Counted from the stretch's first letter, positions 17,300 through 26,250 are shown. The stretch is 64,000 nt of DNA from Nocardioides conyzicola (GCF_039543825.1 NZ_BAABKM010000003.1:1-64000); one strand, 5' to 3'. Numbers and translations are program-made. The notes: generated by a model not told the origin, from the letters alone.

Positions 17300-19763
17300 C
17301 GGTCCGCTCGGCAGCGAGCGCGACGGCCGCGTCGCGCGCGGCTGCCGTCTCCTCCTCGGTCAGGGTGCGGTCGGTGGCCCGGAAGCGCAGCGCGAAGGCG
17401 AGCGACTTGCGCCCGGCGCCCACCTGGTCGCCGGTGTAGAGGTCGAAGAGCCGGATCGACTCGAGCAGCTCACCGGCCCCCTCGCGGAGCGCGGCCTCGA
17501 CGTCCGCGGTCGTGACGGCCGCGTCGACGACCAGGGCGACGTCCTCCTTCGCGAGCGGGTACGTCGAGAAGTCCGGCCCCGGCGCCACGTCGCGGGCGCG
17601 GCGCATCAGGAAGTCGAGGTCCACCTCGACGGCCGCGCTCCGGGCGGGCAGCCCGAACGCCTGGCAGACCTTCGGGTGCAGCTCGCCGGCGTGCCCGAGC
17701 TCGACCCCGTCGACCAGCACCTGGGCGCACCGCCCCGGGTGCCACGGGGCGCGGGAGGCGGAGACCACCTCGACGTCCACCCCGAGCTCGGTGGCGAGGC
17801 GGCGCACGATGCCGACCGCGTCGGACCAGCCGGCCTCGCGACCAGCCCCCCACCAGCCGGCGCGCTCGCGCTCGCCGGCCAGCACCACGGCGAGGTGCAG
17901 CGGCTGCTCGGGGAGCGCCTCGAACAGCTTGGCCAGCTCGTCGTCGCTGGGCCGCCGGTCGACGCCGTAGATCGGCGCCGGACCACGGTCGACCGGGAAC
18001 GCGACGGTCCCCGTCTCGAAGAGCGACACCCCGGTCGCGCCGCGACTCAGGTTGCGCGCGGCGGCCTTGAGCAGCCCGGGCAGCAGGGTCGTCGTGTACG
18101 ACGGCTCCTCGCTCGACAGCGGGTTGGCGAGCCGGACGGTCGTCCGCAGGACGTCGTCAGCGGGCAGGCCCAGCGCGTCGAAGGCGGCGTCGCCCACGAA
18201 CGGGAAGCTGATCACCTCGACGCAGCCGGCACCGGCGAGCATCCGGCCGACCCGTCGCCGGAGCCGCTGCTCACGGGTCAGCCCACGCCCGGCGGCCTCG
18301 CGCGGCAGCACGGACGGGACCTGGTCGTAGCCCACGATCCGGGCGACCTCCTCGACCAGGTCGAACGGGTCGGTGAGGTCGGGCCGCCACGGCGGCGGGG
18401 TCGCGATGACGGTCGTGTCCTGCTTGTCCAGCACGCAGCCGACGGCCTCGAGGTTGGCGACGGTGGTCGCCGCGTCGATGGGCATGCCGGTCACCCGCGC
18501 CGGCAGGTCGTACGACATCTCGATCGGCGCCTGGGTCGGCGGGATGCCCACGACGGTGACGCCGGCATCGGCGGTGCCGCCGCCGTACGTCGTCAGCAGC
18601 TCGACCACCCGGTCGGCCGCGGCCTGCGTGACGACCGGGTCGACGCCGCGCTCGTTGCGCTTGCCGGCCTCGGAGGTGAGCTTGTGGCGCTTGCCCGTGC
18701 GGAACATCGAGGTCGCGTCCCAGTGGGCCGCCTCGACCAGCACCGACGTCGTGGTCGCCGACATCTCGGTGGTCTCGCCACCCATGACGCCGCCGAGGCC
18801 GATGATCCCGGAGTCGTCGGTGACGACCAGGTCCTCGGTCGACAGCGCGCGGTCGATGCCGTCGAGCGTGGTCAGGCGCTCGCCCTCCGCCGCCCGGCGC
18901 ACCCGGATCGTCCCGGTGAGCTTGTCGGCGTCGTACCCGTGGATCGGGCGGCCGATCTCGAGCATCACGTAGTTGGTGACGTCGACCGCGAGCGAGATCG
19001 GGCGCATGCCGGCCTGGGTCAGCCGTCGCACCATCCAGTCGGGCGACGCCGCGGCGGGGTCGAAGCCGGTGACCTTGCGGGCGACGAAGACCGGGCAGCC
19101 GGCGGGGTCGTCGACCTCGACCGGATAGCCGGAGGCGTTGGGCTCGGGGACCGGGCGGTCGGCGGGGTCGCGGTACGGCGCGCCGTACGCGAGTGCCGCC
19201 TCGCGGGCGACGCCGCGCAGGGAGAGCGCGTAGGCACGGTCGGGGTTGATCTCGAACTCGATGACCTCGTCGCTCAGGCCGAGCACCGCGAAGGCGTCGT
19301 CGCCCGGCGCGCCCGCGTCGGCCGGGAGCACGATGATGCCGTCGTGGTCGTCGCCGAGACCCAGCTCGCGGGCGGAGCAGATCATGCCTGCGGACAGGTG
19401 GCCGTAGGTCTTGCGGGCGGAGATCTCGAAGTTCCCCGGGAGGATGCCGCCGGGGAGGATCACCACGACCAGGTCGCCCGGCTTGAAGTTGTGCGCGCCG
19501 CAGACGATGCCCTGGGGCTCACCGGTGCCGTTGGCGGCGCCGACGTCGACGGTGCACCAGTTGATGGTCTTGCCGTTCTTCTGCGGCTCGGGCTCCATCG
19601 TGAGCACCTTGCCGACGACGAGCGGGCCGGTGATCTGGTCACCGGGCTTCTCGATCGCCTCCAGCTTGAGGCCGAGCGCGGTGAGGCGCGCGGCGAGGTC
19701 CTCGGTCGTGACGCCGTCGGGCAGGTCGACGTACTCCCGGATCCAGGAGACAGGGGCCTTCAT
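17283..19763 (-). CDS. pheT: phenylalanyl-tRNA synthetase, beta subunit
   Basis: The 826-residue beta chain of the (alpha-beta)2 enzyme that charges tRNA-Phe. In order: N-terminal tRNA-binding OB domain (residues about 40-150, VCGAHNFKPGDLVVV), B3/B4 editing domain (to about 400), B5 domain, the catalytic-like core (about 480-700) and a C-terminal anticodon-binding ferredoxin-like domain (FSTYPLAKEDVALVVD). ATG at 19763 overlaps the pheS stop as TGATG. The length is normal for actinobacteria. Confidence 0.98.
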   Translation of the reverse strand: MKAPVSWIREYVDLPDGVTTEDLAARLTALGLKLEAIEKPGDQITGPLVVGKVLTMEPEPQKNGKTINWCTVDVGAANGTGEPQGIVCGAHNFKPGDLVVVILPGGILPGNFEISARKTYGHLSAGMICSARELGLGDDHDGIIVLPADAGAPGDDAFAVLGLSDEVIEFEINPDRAYALSLRGVAREAALAYGAPYRDPADRPVPEPNASGYPVEVDDPAGCPVFVARKVTGFDPAAASPDWMVRRLTQAGMRPISLAVDVTNYVMLEIGRPIHGYDADKLTGTIRVRRAAEGERLTTLDGIDRALSTEDLVVTDDSGIIGLGGVMGGETTEMSATTTSVLVEAAHWDATSMFRTGKRHKLTSEAGKRNERGVDPVVTQAAADRVVELLTTYGGGTADAGVTVVGIPPTQAPIEMSYDLPARVTGMPIDAATTVANLEAVGCVLDKQDTTVIATPPPWRPDLTDPFDLVEEVARIVGYDQVPSVLPREAAGRGLTREQRLRRRVGRMLAGAGCVEVISFPFVGDAAFDALGLPADDVLRTTVRLANPLSSEEPSYTTTLLPGLLKAAARNLSRGATGVSLFETGTVAFPVDRGPAPIYGVDRRPSDDELAKLFEALPEQPLHLAVVLAGERERAGWWGAGREAGWSDAVGIVRRLATELGVDVEVVSASRAPWHPGRCAQVLVDGVELGHAGELHPKVCQAFGLPARSAAVEVDLDFLMRRARDVAPGPDFSTYPLAKEDVALVVDAAVTTADVEAALREGAGELLESIRLFDLYTGDQVGAGRKSLAFALRFRATDRTLTEEETAAARDAAVALAAERTGAVQR

Positions 19764-20869
19764 CAGAGTTCCGTTCCGAATGCCGTGGTGAAGCGGATGT
19801 CGCCCTCGAAGAGCTCGCGCAGGTCCTCGATGCCGTGGCGGAACATCAGCGTGCGGTCGATGCCCATGCCGAAGGCGAAGCCGGTGTAGCGCTCGGGGTC
19901 GATGCCGCAGGCAACCAGCACCCGCGGGTTCACGACGCCGCAGCCGCCCCACTCGATCCAGCCCTCACCGCGGCAGGTGCGGCAGGTCGCGCCGTCGACG
20001 ACTCCCGAGCCGCGGCACACGAAGCAGACCAGGTCGACCTCGGCGCTCGGCTCGGTGAAGGGGAAGTACGACGGGCGGAAGCGGGTGTTGATGCCCTCGC
20101 CGAACATGGACGCGGCGAAGTGGTCGAGCGTGCCCTTGAGGTTGGCCATGGTGATGCCCTCGTCGATCGCGAGGCCCTCGACCTGGTGGAAGACCGGGCT
20201 GTGCGTGGCGTCGTACTCGTCCGTGCGGAACACACGACCGGGGCAGACGACGTAGATCGGGGGCGTGCGGGAGAGCATCGTGCGCGCCTGCACCGGCGAG
20301 GTGTGGGTGCGCAGCACGAGGTGGTTCTCCGGCGGGTCGGTCCAGAACGTGTCCTGCATCGTGCGGGCCGGGTGGTCCGGGCCGAGGTTGAGCGCGTCGA
20401 AGTTGAGCCACTCGGCCTCGATGACCGGTCCCTCGGCGACCTCCCAGCCCATCGCGACGAAGATGTCGGCGATCAGCTCGGCACCGGTGGTGAGCGGGTG
20501 CCGGGCGCCGGTGGGGACGCGGTCGGTCGGCAGCGTGACGTCGACGGTCTCCTCGACGAGCATCCGCTCCTCGTGCTCGGCCTCGAGCACGGCCTGGCGC
20601 TGGGCGAGGGCCTGGTTGACGGCACCGCGAGCCTGGCCGATGCGCTGACCGGCCTCCTTGCGGGCCTGCGGTGGCAAGGCCCCGATCTCGCGGTTGGCGA
20701 GCGCGAGCGGGGACCGGTCGCCCGTGTGGTCGATCCGCACCTGCTTCAGCTCGGCGAGGTCGGCCGCCGCCGCGATCGCCGCGAGCGCGGCGTCCCGGGA
20801 TGCCTCGACCTCCTCGGGCTTCAACGGGGTGACCTCCACGGGGTCGTAGTCGGTGTTCGGTCCAGACAC
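19763..20869 (-). CDS. pheS: phenylalanyl-tRNA synthetase, alpha subunit
   Basis: The 368-residue catalytic alpha chain. It has an N-terminal coiled-coil (about 15-100, Ala/Glu/Arg-rich), then the class II core: motif 2 around [19 protein letters not shown] and the phenylalanine pocket near [10 protein letters not shown] (motif 3). A Cys4 cluster ([16 protein letters not shown]) lies at about 285-305, a zinc-ribbon-like insertion seen in a subset of bacterial PheS. The start is GTG at 20869, preceded by a GAGAG purine stretch. It is co-transcribed with pheT. Confidence 0.98.
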   Translation of the reverse strand: MSGPNTDYDPVEVTPLKPEEVEASRDAALAAIAAAADLAELKQVRIDHTGDRSPLALANREIGALPPQARKEAGQRIGQARGAVNQALAQRQAVLEAEHEERMLVEETVDVTLPTDRVPTGARHPLTTGAELIADIFVAMGWEVAEGPVIEAEWLNFDALNLGPDHPARTMQDTFWTDPPENHLVLRTHTSPVQARTMLSRTPPIYVVCPGRVFRTDEYDATHSPVFHQVEGLAIDEGITMANLKGTLDHFAASMFGEGINTRFRPSYFPFTEPSAEVDLVCFVCRGSGVVDGATCRTCRGEGWIEWGGCGVVNPRVLVACGIDPERYTGFAFGMGIDRTLMFRHGIEDLRELFEGDIRFTTAFGTEL

Positions 20870-20911
20870 GTCGGTTCTCTCGCCGCCTTCGTCGCGAATG
20901 TCAACCCCCGG

Positions 20912-20917
20912 AGTCTA
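20912..20917 (-). promoter_or_regulatory. candidate pheST -10 box (TAGACT)
   Basis: The 120 bases between the kinase stop and pheS contain TAGACT on the minus strand, a good TANNNT -10 box about 45 bases upstream of the pheS GTG. No -35 match lies 17-18 bases further up. A TTGACA downstream of it (20900-20905) has no matching -10. No phenylalanine attenuator or leader peptide was recognised. Confidence 0.35.
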
Positions 20918-20989
20918 TGGAGGTCGGGGGCGTCCCCGCGAACCGGTTCATCCCGGGCGAGCCGACCGGCGGTGGAGGGCCGGCGCTCC

Positions 20990-22030
20990 TCAGTCGACCG
21001 TGGCCGGCAGCTCGACGTCGATCCGGGCACCGCCGCCGGCGGCGTCGCCGATCGCGACGGTGCCGCCGTGCGCCCGGACCAGCCCGTTGACGAGGTAGAG
21101 CCCGAGCCCGGAGCCGCGTCCCCCTCCGGTCCAGAACTTGGTGAACACCCGTCGCCGCAGCTCTGGCGAGATCCCCTCGCCCTCGTCCTCGACGCGGACC
21201 CGCACGCCGGCGCCGTCGTGCGTCACCGCGACGCGGACGGTGCCCTCGCCGTGGCGTACGGCGTTCTCGACCAGGTTGGTGATGACCTGGGTGAACTTGT
21301 CGGGGTCGACCGTGATCTCCGGCAGACCTTCGGCGACGGTCAGCTCGACCGGCCGGCTGGTGCCGGCGGCCACGGACTCGACGACCCGCCGGACCAGGAC
21401 CGCGGCGTCGGACGGTCGTGGGTACAGCTGCAGCCGTCCGGTGTCGATCCGCGCCACGTCGAGGAGCTCGGCGATCAGCCTGCTGAGCCGGTCGGAGTCG
21501 GCGCTGACGGTCGTCAGCATCAGCTTCTTCTGATCGTCGCTGAGCTGGTCCCAGCGGTTGAGCAGCGCCTGGACGAAGCCCTTCACGCCCGTGAGCGGCG
21601 ACCGCAGCTCGTGCGCCACGGTGGCCACCAGGTCGGACCGCTCCCGGTCCAGCCGGGCCCGCCCGCGGCCCGAGCGCAGGCTGACCGCGACGTGGGACAC
21701 CGGCTCGCTGAGCGCGGGGCGGTGGATCCGGGCCACGACGAGCACCTCGGTGCCGTCGGGGAGGATCCAGGCCTGCTCGGGGACGGCGGTGCGGGTCGGG
21801 AGCCCGTCGTACGGGCAGTTGACCGAGCACCAGTCCTTGCCGTCGTGGTCCTGGAGACCGAGCACCTCGGCCAGCGGCCTCCCGACCGCGCCGGCCGCGT
21901 CCACGCCGAGCCATCGCGCGGCCACGAGGTTGACGGCCGTCACCGCTCCCGCCGCGTCGGCGAGCACGACGCCGTCGGACAGGGAGTCGACGACCTGCTG
22001 GGCGCTCGCCTCGATCCCGGACACAGGCAC
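20990..22030 (-). CDS. orphan PAS-domain sensor histidine kinase
   Basis: A soluble 346-residue kinase with no membrane segment. Residues about 10-110 form a PAS domain containing a two-Cys element (WCSVNCPY). The H-box is ATVAHELRSPLTGVKGF with the phospho-acceptor His. HATPase_c follows, with NLVENAVRHGEG (N box), VEDEGEGI (G1) and GGGRGSGLGLYLVNGL (G2). No response regulator is adjacent, so the partner is unknown. Start: GTG at 22030, or GTG at 22024, which lies six bases after a CACGCT (-10-like) box. It sits between trmH and pheS, a position where similar kinases occur in related genomes as far as I recall. Confidence 0.88.
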   Translation of the reverse strand: MPVSGIEASAQQVVDSLSDGVVLADAAGAVTAVNLVAARWLGVDAAGAVGRPLAEVLGLQDHDGKDWCSVNCPYDGLPTRTAVPEQAWILPDGTEVLVVARIHRPALSEPVSHVAVSLRSGRGRARLDRERSDLVATVAHELRSPLTGVKGFVQALLNRWDQLSDDQKKLMLTTVSADSDRLSRLIAELLDVARIDTGRLQLYPRPSDAAVLVRRVVESVAAGTSRPVELTVAEGLPEITVDPDKFTQVITNLVENAVRHGEGTVRVAVTHDGAGVRVRVEDEGEGISPELRRRVFTKFWTGGGRGSGLGLYLVNGLVRAHGGTVAIGDAAGGGARIDVELPATVD

Positions 22031-22091
22031 AGCGTGCCACGTGCGAGGGTGGTCATCGCACCACCGTCTCGGACCCCTTGGAGGTCACCGC

Positions 22092-23711
22092 GTGCGCACC
22101 CGCCACCTGATCCCGGTCGCAGCCCTGCTGGCGAGCTTCGTCGGCCTCGCGGGCGCCCAGGCGCTGACCACGGCCTCCGCCCCGCAGCGCGGCGGCACCC
22201 GACCCGCGTCGTACGACTACCTCGCGACCCAGGTCTTCACCGCGCCCGGATTGGGCTCGATCGCCGTCGGCATGCCCAACAAGTCGGTCGTCAAGATCCA
22301 GCACCGACCGGCCGGCGCGACCACGTGGGACGCCCCGTCGGTCCTGTTCGCCGGAAAGGGGCGGCTCACCTGCGGCCAGATCGACGGCGCCGCCTCCCCC
22401 GGCGGGATCGCCCTGACCCTCGAGTGCGACCGCAGCTACTACGAGGACCAGGCGCCGGTGCACACGCAGGCCCTGGTCACGCGCGACCTCGCCTCGTGGT
22501 CACGCCACGAGCTCCCGGGCGAGGCCTACCAGCCGCCCGCCATCAGCCCGGACGGCCGGACCGCGGCGTGGCCGGCGAGCGGCGGCGACGGGTTCGTCCG
22601 CTGGCGTGCGGGCGCGGGCTTCAGCACGCTGGTCAGCACCGGGTTCCGCGGCGACGGCGGCGCCGAGACCATCGTCGCGGAGGACTCGGGCACGGTCAGC
22701 CTGATGGGCGCCGAGTCCCGAGCCGGGAAGTGCCGCCTCGGTGTGCACGCCCGACCGCTCAGCGGGCCGGAGCGGGTCCAGCTCGTCTCGGACGTCGACC
22801 CCGGGTGCACCGAGGGCTCGCTGACGACCGTGGACGACCTCACGGTCCGCGGCGACGACAACAGCCGCGCGACGACGTACGTCGTCTCGCGTGCCGACAC
22901 CTCGTCGCCGTGGCAGCTGACCGTCCCGCGACCCGTCGACGGGGCCGGCCTGGTCGTCTACCGCGGCTCCCCCAAGCGGACGATCCACCCGTCCTACCTC
23001 GACGTGGCCGGCAAGCCGCTGCTGGTGATCGGCAGCCCGGACCGCCGACGCCTGATGGTGCAGACCTACGACGACTCCACCCGCACCTGGTCGCCCCGGA
23101 CCACCGTCTACGACCACGGCTTCCCCGGCTGCACCGGCGGTGACTTCGGGGGCGACGCGACCGCGCAGGTCTTCTTCCTCGACCTGCACTGCTACGCCAA
23201 GGAGCGCGCCGACGGCCGCTACCCGCCGTACGACCACGACTACGACGCCATGCCCCGCGGCCGGACGCTGCTCCTCAGCGCGGACGGCGTGACCTGGAAG
23301 GCGGCGCCGATCGGGCGCCGCCCGTACGCCGTCAACGCCGCCGCCTCGCTGGTCGCGGCGCCCGGCCGGCACGCGACCCGGATCCTGTCCCCCGCCGGAA
23401 TCGCCTCGGTGCCGGTCACGACCGGCGGCCGGTGCGAGTTCGTGTTCCCGGTCGCCGCCGACCGCCTGCTGCGGCTGCACGGCGGACCCCACGCCCGGTG
23501 GCCGCGCCGGGTGCAGCTGTCGACGCCCACCGGCTGGCGCACCGTCGACACGATCGCGATGCCGGCGCGGGGCCGGTGCCAGAGGGCGTTCGACTCGAAC
23601 TACCTGCGACCCACGCGGTTCGACCTCGTCGGCGGCTCCAAGGGTGTCGGTCTCACGGTCCGGCGCGGCGGGCCGGACGGCTGGCGGGTCGTCCGGACGT
23701 CCCGCTACTGA
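22092..23711 (+). CDS. secreted protein of unknown function, beta-propeller-like
   Basis: A 539-residue exported protein. GTG at 22092, with GGAGG seven bases upstream, gives a clean signal peptide (RTRHLIPVAALLASFVGLAGAQA). The mature part is all-beta in character, with repeated blocks of about 45-60 residues containing Trp/Tyr-Asp turns, as in BNR/sialidase-like propellers. Six or more Cys (for example RLTCGQ, LECDRSYY, GFPGCTGG, LHCYAK) suggest disulfides and an extracellular place. No catalytic motif is recognised. A longer open frame upstream reads through the kinase on the opposite strand and is not real. Confidence 0.7.
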   Translation: MRTRHLIPVAALLASFVGLAGAQALTTASAPQRGGTRPASYDYLATQVFTAPGLGSIAVGMPNKSVVKIQHRPAGATTWDAPSVLFAGKGRLTCGQIDGAASPGGIALTLECDRSYYEDQAPVHTQALVTRDLASWSRHELPGEAYQPPAISPDGRTAAWPASGGDGFVRWRAGAGFSTLVSTGFRGDGGAETIVAEDSGTVSLMGAESRAGKCRLGVHARPLSGPERVQLVSDVDPGCTEGSLTTVDDLTVRGDDNSRATTYVVSRADTSSPWQLTVPRPVDGAGLVVYRGSPKRTIHPSYLDVAGKPLLVIGSPDRRRLMVQTYDDSTRTWSPRTTVYDHGFPGCTGGDFGGDATAQVFFLDLHCYAKERADGRYPPYDHDYDAMPRGRTLLLSADGVTWKAAPIGRRPYAVNAAASLVAAPGRHATRILSPAGIASVPVTTGGRCEFVFPVAADRLLRLHGGPHARWPRRVQLSTPTGWRTVDTIAMPARGRCQRAFDSNYLRPTRFDLVGGSKGVGLTVRRGGPDGWRVVRTSRY

Positions 23712-24472
23712 CGCTGGACCCGGGCGCTGGCGTAGAGGCAGAGCGCCGCTGCGGTCGAGAGGTTGAGGCTCTCGGCCCGGCCGTGGATCGGGATCCGCAC
23801 CCGGTGGTCGGCCAGCCCGGCGAGCTCGGCGGGAAGGCCCCAGGCCTCGTTGCCGAAGAGCCAGGCGGTGGGCGCGGCCAGCAGGTCGTCGGCGTGGTCG
23901 AGGTCGACCTCACCGGCGCCGTCGGCGGCGAGCACCTGGAGCCCGGCAGCCTGCGCGGCTCGTACGGCGGCAGCCGGGTCGGGCTCGACGGCGATCGGCA
24001 GGTGGAACAGGCTGCCGACGCTCGCGCGGACGGTCTTGGGGTTGTAGGCGTCGACGGACCGGCCCGCGAAGACCACGGCGTCGGCACCCGCGGCGTCTGC
24101 GCAGCGGATCACGGTGCCGGCGTTGCCCGGGTCGCGCACGTCGGCGCAGATCGCGAGGAGGCGGGTGGCGTCGACGACGTGCCCGAGGGGGCGGTCGAGG
24201 AACCGGCAGAGGGCGACCACCCCGGCCGGGGTCACGCTGTCGCTGAGCGACGCGAGCGCCCGGTCGTCGACCAGCGTCCACTGCGGCGCGGCCGCGGCGA
24301 GGTCGGCGTACTGCTCGGTGGCGGCGGTGGTGGCGAAGACCTCCACGACGCAGCCCGGCACCTCGAGGGCGCCTTCGACGGCCTTCGGGCCGTCGGCAAG
24401 GAAGAGCCGCCGCTCGGAGCGTTCCGAGCGGCGGCTGAGCTTCCGGGTCTCCTTGACGTGGGCGTTGCCCAC
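23705..24472 (-). CDS. SPOUT-family RNA 2'-O-methyltransferase (TrmH/SpoU type)
   Basis: Methylates a ribose in rRNA or tRNA using S-adenosylmethionine. The 255-residue protein has an N-terminal substrate-binding domain (RLFLADGPKAVEGAL) and a SPOUT knot with the three motifs DVRDPGNAGTVIRCADA, LFGNEAWGL and SLNLSTAAALCLY. In M. tuberculosis the gene after rplT is annotated tsnR, which fits this place. GTG at 24472 is chosen; TTG at 24478 is as plausible, and neither has a clear ribosome-binding site, so coupling to rplT 20 bases upstream is likely. Its 3' end overlaps the convergent secreted-protein gene by 7 bases. Confidence 0.88.
   Translation of the reverse strand: MGNAHVKETRKLSRRSERSERRLFLADGPKAVEGALEVPGCVVEVFATTAATEQYADLAAAAPQWTLVDDRALASLSDSVTPAGVVALCRFLDRPLGHVVDATRLLAICADVRDPGNAGTVIRCADAAGADAVVFAGRSVDAYNPKTVRASVGSLFHLPIAVEPDPAAAVRAAQAAGLQVLAADGAGEVDLDHADDLLAAPTAWLFGNEAWGLPAELAGLADHRVRIPIHGRAESLNLSTAAALCLYASARVQRQ
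24405..24436 (-). other. perfect 14-bp hairpin inside the start of the methyltransferase gene
   Basis: AGCCGCCGCTCGGA (24405-24418), a four-base GCGT loop, and its exact complement (24423-24436). It encodes Arg/Ser/Glu-rich residues (SRRSERSERR) about 12 codons into the gene and lies about 55 bases after the rplT stop. There is no T-run after it, so it is not a classic terminator. It may attenuate or protect the upstream infC-rpmI-rplT message. Confidence 0.6.
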
Positions 24473-24492
24473 GACCAAAGGAGCGTCGTGCG

Positions 24493-24879
24493 TCAGGCCG
24501 AGACCTTGGGCGCGTTGACGTCCTCGGGCAGCGCGGCCTTGGCGGCCTCGACGAGGACGTTGAACGCCGCGACGTCGTTGACGGCCAGGTCGGCGAGGAT
24601 CTTGCGGTCGACCTCGATGCCGGCCAGGTTGAGGCCCTGGATGAAGCGGTTGTAGGTCATCCCCTGGGCGCGGGCCGCAGCGTTGATCCGCTGGATCCAC
24701 AGCTTGCGGAAGTTGCCCTTGTTCTTGCGCCGGTCGTTGTAGCTGTAGACCAGCGAGTGGGTGACCTGCTCCTTGGCCTTGCGGTACAGGCGCGAGCGCT
24801 GGCCGCGGTAGCCGCTGGCCCTCTCGAGGACGACCCGGCGCTTCTTCTGGGCGTTTACCGCCCGCTTGACGCGTGCCAC
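24493..24879 (-). CDS. rplT: 50S ribosomal protein L20
   Basis: A 128-residue basic protein that binds 23S rRNA early in 50S assembly. The N-terminal [14 protein letters not shown], then [16 protein letters not shown] and [19 protein letters not shown], are diagnostic of L20. The start is GTG at 24879, with AAGGAG upstream. It is the third gene of infC-rpmI-rplT. Confidence 0.99.
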   Translation of the reverse strand: MARVKRAVNAQKKRRVVLERASGYRGQRSRLYRKAKEQVTHSLVYSYNDRRKNKGNFRKLWIQRINAAARAQGMTYNRFIQGLNLAGIEVDRKILADLAVNDVAAFNVLVEAAKAALPEDVNAPKVSA

Positions 24880-24956
24880 GATTTACTCCTTGTTGCTGAA
24901 AGCTCTACTTGGTGCGGGGGTCTCGACGATCTCGACCACCGATGGGACGGGGTCGG

Positions 24957-25151
24957 TCAGAGACCGAGCATCTTCTTCGCGCGCGGGACGTCGGCCTTGG
25001 CGACCTCGACGGTGCCCGTCATGCGCCGGGTGACCTTCGAGGGCTTCTTCTCGAGGTTGTGGCGCTTGCCGGCCTTCTCGCGAAGGATCTTGCCGGTCCC
25101 GGTCACCCGGAAGCGCTTGCTCGCACCGGAGTGCGTCTTGTTCTTCGGCAT
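24957..25151 (-). CDS. rpmI: 50S ribosomal protein L35
   Basis: A 64-residue, Lys/Arg-rich protein beginning [21 protein letters not shown], the family signature (first 20 shown as [14 protein letters not shown]). ATG at 25151 with GAGAGAGCAGAG purine sequence upstream. It lies between infC and rplT, the universal bacterial order. Confidence 0.99.
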   Translation of the reverse strand: MPKNKTHSGASKRFRVTGTGKILREKAGKRHNLEKKPSKVTRRMTGTVEVAKADVPRAKKMLGL

Positions 25152-25237
25152 CTCTGCTCTCTCTTCTCGTCCTGCTGGCGTGCCCGCGGTGGCGCGACAC
25201 CCGCGTGGTTCCGGCGGCCCTGGGGGCCGCCGTGGTC

Positions 25238-25921
25238 TCAGGCCTCGATCTCGGGATCGAGGTTCTCGGAGCGACCGCGCTCCTTCTTCTGGGCGACCGG
25301 TCCGGCGGCGTGAGCGGCTTCGCGCTCAGCCTGCTCGTCGGCCACGGCCGCGGCGCGCTCGGCGGCCTTGGCCTCCTTCTCGGCCTGCTGGTCAACCTTG
25401 GCGTCGGCCTTCTTCTTGTGCGGGCCGAGCACCATGATCATGTTGCGGCCGTCCTGCTTGGGCGACGACTCGACGAAGCCCAGCTCCGTCACGTCCTCCG
25501 CCAGCTTCTGCAGCAGCCGGAAGCCCAGCTCGGGGCGGTGCTGCTCGCGGCCGCGGAACATGATCGTGATCTTGACCTTGTCCCCGGCGCGCAGGAACCG
25601 CACGACGTGACCCTTCTTGGTCTCGTAGTCGTGCGCGTCGATCTTCGGACGAAGCTTCATCTCCTTGATGATCACGTTCGTCTGGTTGCGACGGGCCTCG
25701 CGCGCCTTCTGGGCGTTCTCGTACTTGAACTTGCCGTAGTCCATGAGCTTGCAGACTGGCGGCTTGCCCTGCGGGGCGATCTCGACGAGGTCGAGGTCAG
25801 CCTCCTGGGCGAGCTTCAGGGCCTGGTCGGTCGGCACGATGCCGACCGTCTCCCCGTTGGGTCCAACGAGTCGGACCTCGGGAACCCGGATCCTGTCGTT
25901 GATGCGCAGCTCGGTGCTGAT
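25238..25921 (-). CDS. infC: translation initiation factor IF-3, non-canonical ATC start
   Basis: IF-3 keeps the 30S subunit free and checks start-codon pairing. The first ATG/GTG-type codon in frame (25837) would remove the conserved N-terminal strand. Reading upstream gives [19 protein letters not shown], the family N-terminus, right after an ATC codon at 25921 with AGGAGG (25931-25926) four bases before it. ATC/ATT starts are known for infC and allow IF3 to limit its own translation. The 227-residue product has the N domain (to about 80), linker helix, C domain ([14 protein letters not shown]) and an actinobacterial Ala/Glu/Lys tail of about 50 residues. Confidence 0.93.
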   Translation of the reverse strand: MSTELRINDRIRVPEVRLVGPNGETVGIVPTDQALKLAQEADLDLVEIAPQGKPPVCKLMDYGKFKYENAQKAREARRNQTNVIIKEMKLRPKIDAHDYETKKGHVVRFLRAGDKVKITIMFRGREQHRPELGFRLLQKLAEDVTELGFVESSPKQDGRNMIMVLGPHKKKADAKVDQQAEKEAKAAERAAAVADEQAEREAAHAAGPVAQKKERGRSENLDPEIEA

Positions 25922-26247
25922 GTGTCCTCCTGGTGGCCATGTGACCGGAAGTCCTTGCCGCCGGGCCCTGGAGGAGGTCCGAAATCAAAGAAGGCTTCCG
26001 CTTGTGCAAGCGGAAGCCAGTCGCGGCGCCCCCCACACCAGTGGGAGTGCCATCGAAAGCCGGTGAGGCTCACGCCGGGGAACATGTCCACGCCGCAGGC
26101 CAAGCCTTCGGGACCGGACCCGACGACCTGTGGAGCAACCCCTTGCGAGGACGGTCGATGCGGGTGGGAGACGATGCTGCTGACTCCGCTTGTGAGATCT
26201 GCTCTGACTCTTCCGCGGACGGTCGGGTCGGAACTGATCGGTCAACG
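25922..26247 (-). promoter_or_regulatory. long infC leader (about 315 bases)
   Basis: There is no gene in these 326 bases apart from the infC ribosome-binding site. The leader holds several inverted repeats, the strongest being the terminator-like hairpin listed separately. A 22-codon ATG frame ends inside that hairpin's T-tract (26053 to 25985). The probable -10 box (TAGCGT, 26250-26245) overlaps the sseB stop. Ribosomal-protein operons of this type are often controlled by L20 or IF3 through their leaders; that link is inferred here. Confidence 0.5.
25981..26018 (-). terminator. intrinsic terminator/attenuator in the infC leader
   Basis: On the minus strand GGCTTCCGCTT, loop GCAC, AAGCGGAAGCC forms a perfect 11-bp stem followed at once by TTCTTTGATTT, the only hairpin in the window with a T-rich tail. 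It stands about 50 bases before the infC ribosome-binding site, inside a transcription unit, so it is best read as an attenuator that must be bypassed for infC-rpmI-rplT expression. Confidence 0.8.
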
Positions 26248-26250
26248 CTA
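26245..26250 (-). promoter_or_regulatory. candidate infC -10 box (TAGCGT) overlapping the sseB stop codon
   Basis: The TAG stop of the SseB-like gene continues as TAGCGT, a TANNNT box. Transcription would begin near 26238 and produce the 315-base leader. No -35 match is seen. Confidence 0.35.

Noticed and set aside
19835..23143. 1102-codon plus-strand frame across pheS, the histidine kinase and the start of the secreted gene
   Set aside because: It is a by-product of high GC: it lies antisense to pheS and the kinase, which have clear domains, has no recognisable family text, and runs out of frame through the secreted protein gene.
25816..26103. 95-codon minus-strand frame through the infC leader into infC
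   Set aside because: It runs out of frame over the conserved IF3 N-terminus and through the terminator stem; no homology or ribosome-binding site was recognised.
26240..26245. TTGACC on the minus strand as an infC -35 box
   Set aside because: No TANNNT lies 16-19 bases downstream; the overlapping TAGCGT box fits better.
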